Shown here piece by piece: positions 1 to 6,052 of a stretch of 64,000 bases of DNA. Position numbers and translations under genes: made by a program. The notes below the pieces were generated by a model. It did not search any database, was not told where the DNA came from, and worked only from the letters and a program-made list of their open reading frames with translations. How positions within the stretch are numbered: the stretch's first letter is position 1; the number at the start of each line of letters is the position of its first letter. Source of the DNA: Rhodovastum atsumiense (lineage in GTDB: Bacteria; Pseudomonadota; Alphaproteobacteria; Acetobacterales; Acetobacteraceae); assembly GCF_937425535.1 (NCBI RefSeq), contig NZ_OW485605.1:50899-114898 (forward strand). The letters are read 5' to 3'.

Positions 1-1163
1 AGATCCCCAACAAACTCCCCGAAGTAAGCCCGGGCACCCGCACCGACAACGGTGACCTGCGGCAACCCGAGCCCTAGTAGGTGGTGAACTGGATGTCCGT
101 TGGGGAAAGGCTTGGTCGGCGGGGGAGCACCAGGCAGCTGCAGCCTGTCCTTCGCCTCAGGCAGGTACACCACAATCTGCGCGGTCGGGTTCTGTAGGAC
201 GGAAAGAAGTATCCGATTGAGATGATCGTCGCCGAAGCCGTAGCCGCACACCAGCAAGGCCGTATTGGGGCGCGACGCAAAGTCGGTCAGGCGGCGGATA
301 ACCTCGCCGTACACGAAGCCCGTGGTTTGCACGAATTTCGCGGCGCCGGGGAAGATGAGCAGTCCCGGCCAGTCCTCGGTCTTTCCCTCCAGAAAGGCCG
401 ACATCAATGGCCACTGGGCACTGGAGGAGTTTTCCACTACCGAACCATCTGCAAGGGCGCGCCACGACAGCGAGCCATGCAGTTTGGCGAGATAGACGTG
501 GTAGGTGCCAAAGCGTGCCTCGCCGCGTGCCGTTGCGTGCGTCAGGGCTAGGTCATAGCTGGCGGCGTTGAAGCGCCGCAGGTGAAGGCCCGAAAATCCG
601 TTCACGACCTGCAAACCCAGAGTCTCGGCAGCCCACTCGATTGCTAGATCGTAGTTCGTGGTGAAAACCCACGGTGCGGCCTGCCCGGGCTGGCGATTGG
701 CCACCAAACGAGCCAGCAGGAGCATGTGGTCCCGCATCCTCGGGTTGGCGGCAGGTGTTTCCGGGGCGGTCCAACTGGCCTCGTCAAGAAGAGCGGCTCG
801 CAGCACGGCCCGTCTCAACTCGGCTCGGTGGATTCGCAGAATGGCGAGTTCGGTATGCCTTCCCGCGCGAGACCACTCCATATCGGCGAGTTCAATTCGA
901 TCAAGGAGAAACTCGACGTTCTCCGTATCCCCCGTCGCAGCTGTGAGAAAGCCCTCTCCCCTGAGCCAATTAACCGAGGCAGGAGAGACTGCTGAGAAGT
1001 CATCCCACAGGGCTGGCATCGTGCGGCCGCCAACCCCAACCGAGGCGCCTGCGCCGAGAAGCACGGCGATGTTTTCCAGCCTCGTGCATAGGGCCAAGTG
1101 AGCCCTGAATTCTTCCTCGCCAAGCTTACGTGTACCGCGAACCGCATAAAAATCCGAACTCAA
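1..1163 (-). CDS. SIR2-domain protein, C-terminus beyond the window edge
   Basis: A continuous reading frame enters from the left edge, so the stop codon is missing and about 387 residues are visible. The N-terminal part has the SIR2 nucleotide-binding motif LLGAGAS near residue 40. It is followed by FTTNYD near residue 170 and KLHGSL further on, which match the Asn and His positions of the NAD-binding and hydrolysing site, and then by VCGYGFGDDHLN, typical of the SIR2_2 type. Proteins of this family often act in anti-phage defence by depleting NAD. I chose a TTG start at 1163 because GGAG lies 8 bases upstream and no in-frame ATG gives a better fit; the start is uncertain. The frame stays open further upstream. 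A defence role is inference. Confidence 0.8.
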   Translation of the reverse strand, partial: MSSDFYAVRGTRKLGEEEFRAHLALCTRLENIAVLLGAGASVGVGGRTMPALWDDFSAVSPASVNWLRGEGFLTAATGDTENVEFLLDRIELADMEWSRAGRHTELAILRIHRAELRRAVLRAALLDEASWTAPETPAANPRMRDHMLLLARLVANRQPGQAAPWVFTTNYDLAIEWAAETLGLQVVNGFSGLHLRRFNAASYDLALTHATARGEARFGTYHVYLAKLHGSLSWRALADGSVVENSSSAQWPLMSAFLEGKTEDWPGLLIFPGAAKFVQTTGFVYGEVIRRLTDFASRPNTALLVCGYGFGDDHLNRILLSVLQNPTAQIVVYLPEAKDRLQLPGAPPPTKPFPNGHPVHHLLGLGLPQVTVVGAGARAYFGEFVGD

Positions 1164-1341
1164 GTCCACATCTCCGAAGTAGCGAAGAGGCTGCCAACCA
1201 GGAGCCAACGCGCGATCTCTCTGCGGACGATGAGTAGACCCCTTATCCTGACCATTGAAAAGACCGAAAACATAGTCATTGATGCTGACAGTGAATCCTT
1301 TTTGTGGCCCGCATCCACCATGTGGCCGGTTGGCGCCGGTC

Positions 1342-1371
1342 AGCAAGATGCCCGTCGAAATGGAAGCCGCC
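1342..1371 (+). repeat. 30-bp direct repeat, copy 1
   Basis: AGCAAGATGCCCGTCGAAAT followed by GGAAGCCGCC. The second copy at 2261 matches at 28 of 30 positions in the same orientation. This copy lies just upstream of the broken histidine-phosphatase fragment, which suggests a junction, an attachment-like site or a dispersed intergenic repeat. Confidence 0.7.
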
Positions 1372-1456
1372 GTCGGCCGGATACCGGCAGCGGCCGGGTA
1401 GTGGCGGCTTGCCCTCACATGCGCGAACGCGGCCCATCCTCCGCTGCGGCGCCGTT

Positions 1457-1801
1457 ACCCGGCCCACGGGTTACCTGCCGAAGACCGAATTCGAAGAGGT
1501 GGCCGATCAGTTCTTTGCTCGCCCTGAGGAGAGCGTGCGAGGGTGGGAGCGGGCGGCGGATGCCCAGAGGAGGATCGTGGCGGCAGTCGAGCGCATCATG
1601 CCGACGGCCGTCAGCAACGGAGACACCGCCGTCATTCCCCATGGCGGTGTCGGCGCGCTGCTGCTGTGCCACCTCAAGCGTATCCCGGTCAGCCGGACGG
1701 AAGACCATCCGGGCAATGGAGGCGGCAACGTCTTCTCCTTCGATACCGAGAGCCGTTTCCCGTCGGGATGGCGCCGTATCGAGGACGAGTGGAAGGGGTA
1801 G
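1457..1801 (+). pseudogene. Histidine phosphatase (phosphoglycerate mutase-like), 5'-truncated remnant
   Basis: The 3' part of this frame looks like the C-terminal two thirds of a histidine-phosphatase-superfamily protein. It has TGYLPKTEFEEVADQFFARP, a long helix, then VIPHGGVGALLLCHL (the second catalytic His region) and GGGNVFSFD near the end. The expected N-terminal catalytic RHG motif is absent, and the upstream residues of the open frame (from about 1304) do not look like this family. The gene therefore seems to have lost its first half at a break near 1457, next to the 30-bp repeat. It is probably non-functional. The alternative is a recent recombination junction that joins two unrelated sequences. 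Confidence 0.65.
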
Positions 1802-1861
1802 CAGCCTCGGTTTCGCCAGGGCGGCGTTCCGCTGACGACGCTCTGGCGCCAACACTCCTAG

Positions 1862-2230
1862 CTAGTTGCGCAGCAAAGTGACGTCCTCTGGGGAGACGGG
1901 CGTTGAATATACTTCCCCCGTTAGCGGAAATGTTATGGTCATTGCGTGGCCGTCGAAGCCCACACATTTCGTGGTTGCGCTTTCACCAGGCAATCCAAGG
2001 CCACAAAAGAGCAGTTGGCCGCCATCTCTCAATTTTCTATCCGCAACCATGAGGGTGCCGGCCGGAAATATTACCGGCCCACGCAGCGGGCCTTGCGACA
2101 CGCTGACTTCACGATTAAAGCGAAACGCCTGATAACCTTCCGGCGGGCGTGGGAGAATTTCAAAGTTCTTGGCGCAAGAAGCAAGCAAGCTTGCTGCACA
2201 GGATAGGGCCAGCACGGTACGATATCGCAT
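1862..2230 (-). CDS. Small lipoprotein, hypothetical
   Basis: A 122-residue product starts with a basic n-region and a hydrophobic stretch ending in LLASC, a lipobox that would place the mature protein on a lipid-anchored Cys about 18 residues in. The mature part (NFEILPRPPEGYQAFRFNRE onward) contains two more Cys and no domain I recognise. It is transcribed toward the phosphatase remnant, and the second 30-bp repeat copy lies just upstream of its start. It is probably a host or island gene rather than a phage virion gene. The start at 2230 is set by the signal peptide; longer upstream in-frame sequence lacks protein-like character. Confidence 0.6.
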   Translation of the reverse strand: MRYRTVLALSCAASLLASCAKNFEILPRPPEGYQAFRFNREVSVSQGPLRGPVIFPAGTLMVADRKLRDGGQLLFCGLGLPGESATTKCVGFDGHAMTITFPLTGEVYSTPVSPEDVTLLRN

Positions 2231-2260
2231 TAGATGACCGTCGCACGGCGAGGATCCGCG

Positions 2261-2290
2261 AGCAAGATACCCGTCGAAATGGAAGCAGCC
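2261..2290 (+). repeat. 30-bp direct repeat, copy 2
   Basis: AGCAAGATACCCGTCGAAAT followed by GGAAGCAGCC, differing from copy 1 at only two positions. It sits between the lipoprotein start and the 3' end of the triple-HTH gene. The interval between copies holds only the broken phosphatase and the lipoprotein gene. Confidence 0.7.
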
Positions 2291-2339
2291 CCAGGCCCTT
2301 CCCAGAGCGACCTCGCGATCGTCGGCGTCCGGTTGCTGG

Positions 2340-3203
2340 TCAGGCGCCGGGCAGCGCGATGGGGCGGCTGCCCGCTGCCCAGCGGGCCTCGATGCGCGTA
2401 GCGCCACGGCTGGCGAGGAACGCGGCGATGGCCGCCTCGTCGCCAGAGCGGTCCGGGCGGGGCCTGCGGGCGACCGTCGGCGGTGCGGGCGGCGCGACAT
2501 GCACAGGCGGCTTGCTGATCGCCGGCGGCGGGGCGGGGAGGGGCGGCATGACCGCCTTGGGCTTCGGCGCCGCCGTCGGCACCCGGTCCGGCTTCGTCGC
2601 GGCTGCCTTGGTCGGCTTGGTGGCCCTGGTCAGCTTCGGCGCCTCTCCGGAGTTCTGCGTCTTCACCCGGGGCGGGGCGGCGTCCTCCGCCTTGGGCGGA
2701 TGGGTGGGCATCTCCAGGCCATGGGCAGCCGCGTGCCGCCGCATGGCGGCACGGAAGGCGCCGACATCGGCACGGAAACGTGCCGCCGCCTCCGCGAACG
2801 ACAGGCCGCCTTCGACCATCGCTCTGAACGCCGCCGCATGGTCGTATCGGACCGTCGGCTTCCGCCGAGGCCGCAGCGGGCCGAGGTGGCCGGACAGCTT
2901 CCGGAGCGCAAGGTTGACGGTCGAGCGGTCGACCTCGAACCGGGCGGCGATGTCCCTGACCGACATGCCGTCGGCGTAGAGCCTCCATGCCTCCATGTGC
3001 CAGGAGGCATCCTGCGCGCCGGGCGGCCGGGCGCCGCCGTTGCGCTCCATCGTTCTCACGGCGTAGCGCACGCTCTCCGCCGCCACACTGAACCGCCGCC
3101 CGATCTCGGCGAACGAAAGCCCCTCCTCGACGTGCAGCCTATACGCCTCGGCGTGCCACGATCCGGCAGGCGGCCTGCTGCGCACGGTCCCGTTCTCCCC
3201 CAT
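2340..3203 (-). CDS. Protein with three helix-turn-helix units
   Basis: The N-terminal half of this 287-residue protein holds three spaced homeodomain-like HTH units of the same pattern: GLSFAEIGRRFSVAAESVRY, GMSVRDIAARFEVDRSTVNL and GLSFAEAAARFRADVGAFRA. Each is preceded by an aromatic-rich helix ending in AEAYRLH, MEAWRLY or AAFRAMV. The second half is a Pro/Ala/Lys-rich low-complexity linker ending in a short conserved-looking segment, DEAAIAAFLASRGATRIEAR. The start at 3203 follows GGGAGGTCAACG. It is probably a DNA-binding regulator, in the style of resolvase or transposase HTH repeats, but no catalytic domain is visible. It could be the first phage gene on the left. Target and role are unknown. 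Confidence 0.6.
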   Translation of the reverse strand: MGENGTVRSRPPAGSWHAEAYRLHVEEGLSFAEIGRRFSVAAESVRYAVRTMERNGGARPPGAQDASWHMEAWRLYADGMSVRDIAARFEVDRSTVNLALRKLSGHLGPLRPRRKPTVRYDHAAAFRAMVEGGLSFAEAAARFRADVGAFRAAMRRHAAAHGLEMPTHPPKAEDAAPPRVKTQNSGEAPKLTRATKPTKAAATKPDRVPTAAPKPKAVMPPLPAPPPAISKPPVHVAPPAPPTVARRPRPDRSGDEAAIAAFLASRGATRIEARWAAGSRPIALPGA

Positions 3204-3364
3204 CGTTGACCTCCCATGGCCGCATTCGCGGCTCGTAAAGGAATCATGGAGATCTGGAACTCTCGGAATCAATGCTGTTCCGGATATAAATCGCGTTGAC
3301 CGCAACGAACACCCAGGCGACTCTCTCGCGCCCGGCCAGCGAACCGGATGCCAGGAGTCCCCAC

Positions 3365-3829
3365 ATGACGATGAAGCCTATCCGCAGCGCTGCCCTCGCG
3401 CTCGCCGTCGCCTGCACGCTGCCGCATGCCGCGCATGCCGCGCAGCCGAGCGAGACGCGCGATGTCGCGGGCAAGCGCGTCGAGGTCTACGGGACAATGG
3501 GCCAGCCTCTGCAGGTGCGGGTCGGCGGCCAGACCGTCATTCCGCCAGCTGTCTTCGATAAGGATTCCGTCTCCATGGCGGGCGTCCAAGGCGTCTACGG
3601 CGGCCGCTACGTCGTCATCAAGGGCGACACGATGGGCGAGGCGTGCCCGGCCATGTTCTACGCCATCGACCTGTCCGGTCCCCGCCCCACCGCCTCCGGC
3701 GCGCTCGGCACCTGCTCGGATGTCCCCAGGGTGTCGGTCGACGGCAGCGGCGCACTCAAGCTGGCGTTCCCCGCGTTCCGAAAAGCCCCCGCCGAGACGG
3801 TGACCTTCGCCAACGGCACCGCGCGGTAG
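3365..3829 (+). CDS. Secreted hypothetical protein
   Basis: The 154-residue product begins with a clear Sec signal peptide: MTMKPIRS, a hydrophobic core ALALAVACTLPH, then AHAA as a likely cleavage site near residue 23. The exported part is about 130 residues, contains two Cys (EACPAM and GTCSDV) that could form a disulfide, and has a beta-rich look. No family is recognised. The ATG at 3365 follows AGGAG about 9 bases upstream; the open frame extends further upstream but without an RBS. It is transcribed divergently from the triple-HTH gene, with a hairpin downstream. It may be a lysogenic-conversion gene, which is inference. Confidence 0.6.
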   Translation: MTMKPIRSAALALAVACTLPHAAHAAQPSETRDVAGKRVEVYGTMGQPLQVRVGGQTVIPPAVFDKDSVSMAGVQGVYGGRYVVIKGDTMGEACPAMFYAIDLSGPRPTASGALGTCSDVPRVSVDGSGALKLAFPAFRKAPAETVTFANGTAR

Positions 3830-3883
3830 CCGCACGCCGGAGGCCGGCGCCCTCGGACTCTACTGACGCCTTGGAATCAGAAA

Positions 3884-3910
3884 GGCCGCCCGGGATCCTT
3901 CCCGGGCAGC
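3884..3910. terminator. GC-rich hairpin after the secreted-protein gene
   Basis: GCCCGGGA and TCCCGGGC pair around a 4-base loop, and outer GGC/GCC bases extend the stem. T-rich sequence flanks both sides (ATTTCC on the plus strand, TTTCT when read on the minus strand), so it could end transcription in either direction. Confidence 0.55.
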
Positions 3911-4359
3911 CTCATTTCCTTCAACTGCGGTCGCTCGGCCGAGCCCGGCCTCCATCCCGGTTCCCGGGCGGCAAGCTGCCGGGCGGCCTGCGGCGGCCCA
4001 CCCGAAGCTCGATCGACATCCGCACCGAAATCCGGTATATAGCCCTGATGCTGTCCATCCATCATTCCATACCCTGATTCCCGAGGCGGCCATCCGGCCG
4101 CCGCGAAATGGCCGGTGGTTATGGATACCGGGGCGCACGAACGCCCATGACCAGCGAGACAGCCTTGCAGACCATCCTTCCCGTCGAACTGACCGCCATG
4201 TCGGCCCGCACCGTCGTCCTGCGTGCGGCCCGAATAGCTGGCGCCTGACCGCCACCGGCGGTCCGCTCCAGGTATCGGCTCCCGCGTCACATCGCGGGAA
4301 CTCATCGACGGCAGCGCCCCCCGCGGAACGGGAGCGGCGCCTTGCGGAAGGTCGCTTAC
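3911..4359 (+). other. Long intergenic leader before the GHKL gene
   Basis: About 450 bases hold no credible reading frame. There are several GC-rich inverted repeats (for example GCCGGGCGGC near 3977 and GGCGGCCATCCGGCCGCC near 4085) and an AT-rich spot, GGTATATAG near 4033, which may be a promoter element. GGAAGG at 4347 is the probable ribosome-binding site of the next gene. Confidence 0.4.
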
Positions 4360-5811
4360 ATGCAGTGGTTCGAAGTTGACCGCAATGGGCTGGCCAAGAT
4401 TCTCGAGCGCAAGGGCAAGGAGTTCGTCCTCTACGAACTCGTCCAGAACGCCTGGGACCAGCAGGTCGCCCGGGTCGACGTCCGGCTGACCAAGGAACCC
4501 GGGGCACGCGTGGCGGTCCTGCGGGTCGAGGATGACGACCCGGACGGCTTCGCCGACCTGCGGCACGCGTGGACGCTGTTCGCGGAGAGCGGCAAGAAGG
4601 GCAACGCTGAGAAGCGCGGGCGCTTCAATCTCGGCGAGAAGCTCGTGCTCGCGCTGTGCGAGGAGGCCGAGATCGTCTCCACCAAAGGGGGTGTCCGCTT
4701 TGACGCGGACGGGCGCCACCATCTGCGGCGTTGCCGCGAGCGCGGCTCCGTCTTCGAGGGGCGCCTGCGGCTGACCAACGCCGAGTCCGACGCATGCTGC
4801 CGGGCAATGGGGCGCCTGCTCGCACCGGCGGGCGTGGAGACGACGTTCAACGGCACGGCGCTCCGGCCTCGTGAGCCGGTAGCGACGTTCGAGGCGTCGC
4901 TGCGCACGGAGGTCTCGGACACCGAGGGCAACCTGCGCCCGGCCACCCGCAAGACGGTCGTTCGCGTCCACCGCCCGGCCCCGGGCGAGACCGGCACGCT
5001 GTACGAGATGGGCATTCCCGTCGTGGAGACGGGCGACGGCTACCACGTCGACGTGCAGCAGAAGGTGCCGCTTGGCTTCGAACGCGAGCACGTGCCGCCC
5101 GGATATCTGCGGACTCTGCGCGCACTCGTGCTGAACGCTGTCCACGAGCAGCTACCCAAGAAGCAGGCGACGTCCGTGTGGGTGCGCGAGGCGCTGGGCA
5201 CGTCGGGCATCAGCGCCGACGCGGTCCGCTCGGTCATTCGCCACCGCTTCGGCCGGAAGGCGGTCGTGCATGACCCGTCCGACCTCGAAGCCAACAAGCT
5301 CGCCATCGTCAAGGGCTACACGGTCGTGCACGGAGGGCAGCTGTCGGGCGACGAGTGGAAGAATGTCCGGGCTGCGGGCGCGCTGCTTCCCGCTGGCCAG
5401 GTGACACCCAGCCCCAAGCCCTTCTCCCCCGGCGGGAGCCCGCTCGTTCTGGTGCAGGAACACGTGTGGAGCGCCGGCGAGCACTCCTTTGCCGCCCTCG
5501 CCCGCAGGGTCGCCCTGGCAACCATCGACGCGGACATCGCGGTCAAAATCGCGGACGACCCCGGCTGGCGCTTCGATGGGTGCTACGGCAAGCGGCGCCT
5601 GATTGCCAACCGGGCAGCGCTCGGCAGGAGGTTCTTCGAGGAGGGTGCCTCGGAGCGCGTGCTGGATTTCCTGCTGCACGAGCTCGGCCATGAGTGGGCT
5701 CCCGACCACCTGAGCGAGGACTACCACCGGGCGCTCACCAAGCTCGGGGCGCGGCTGGCGTTGGCGGCGGCGCGCGAGCCCGGCCTGCTGGAGCATTCCG
5801 GGCAGGCGTAA
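4360..5811 (+). CDS. GHKL-type ATPase fused to an HExxH metallopeptidase-like C-terminus
   Basis: This 483-residue protein opens with an HSP90/GHKL ATPase fold. It has ELVQNAWDQ near residue 27 (Glu/Asn/Asp of the N-box), VEDDDPDGF near 55 (the D-x-G box) and KRGRFNLGEKLVLAL near 87 (the lid and second Gly box). A middle region with no recognised domain follows. Near residue 440 LLHELGHEWAPDH fits a zinc-binding HExxHxxxxxH signature. Start at 4360 is preferred because GGAAGG lies 8 bases upstream; an in-frame TTG at 4342 is possible. The gene is alone in its unit, closed by a hairpin, with the SNF2 gene next. Phage GHKL proteins such as rIIA exist; the peptidase end is unusual. Function unknown. 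Confidence 0.75.
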   Translation: MQWFEVDRNGLAKILERKGKEFVLYELVQNAWDQQVARVDVRLTKEPGARVAVLRVEDDDPDGFADLRHAWTLFAESGKKGNAEKRGRFNLGEKLVLALCEEAEIVSTKGGVRFDADGRHHLRRCRERGSVFEGRLRLTNAESDACCRAMGRLLAPAGVETTFNGTALRPREPVATFEASLRTEVSDTEGNLRPATRKTVVRVHRPAPGETGTLYEMGIPVVETGDGYHVDVQQKVPLGFEREHVPPGYLRTLRALVLNAVHEQLPKKQATSVWVREALGTSGISADAVRSVIRHRFGRKAVVHDPSDLEANKLAIVKGYTVVHGGQLSGDEWKNVRAAGALLPAGQVTPSPKPFSPGGSPLVLVQEHVWSAGEHSFAALARRVALATIDADIAVKIADDPGWRFDGCYGKRRLIANRAALGRRFFEEGASERVLDFLLHELGHEWAPDHLSEDYHRALTKLGARLALAAAREPGLLEHSGQA

Positions 5812-5827
5812 CCTTCGCAAAGAGCAG

Positions 5828-5855
5828 GGCCGCCCTCAAGATCGGGGCGGCCTTC
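5828..5855 (+). terminator. Rho-independent-like terminator after the GHKL gene
   Basis: GGCCGCCC and GGGCGGCC form an 8-bp stem with a 9-base loop, followed by TTCT. It lies 16 bases past the GHKL stop codon. Confidence 0.65.
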
Positions 5856-5961
5856 TCGTGTGTGGTGACAGAAGCGGATGGCGAACCCTGCGCGCTGTTG
5901 AGTAGGCGCGTCGGAGGTTGTCAACAAATCTCGTAACGGCATCTCCATATCCACAGAAGAA

Positions 5962-5979
5962 TTCCGTTCGCAAACGGAA
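5962..5979 (+). promoter_or_regulatory. Inverted repeat upstream of the SNF2 gene, possible operator
   Basis: TTCCGTT and AACGGAA flank a CGCA centre, about 75 bases before the SNF2 start in the AT-richer leader that follows the terminator. TTGTCAACAAATC lies just upstream near 5919. A regulatory role is inferred from position only. Confidence 0.4.
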
Positions 5980-6052
5980 ATCCTCTTGTTCCGCGAAATC
6001 GCAGGTACCGATTTCTCTTCCATAGAGCCGAATAGCCGCCTGGGAGGCTACG

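Noticed and set aside
1304..1456. N-terminal extension of the histidine-phosphatase frame
   Set aside because: The first 50 residues are Arg/Pro/Ser-rich and lack the RHG motif, so I treat the gene as truncated rather than complete.
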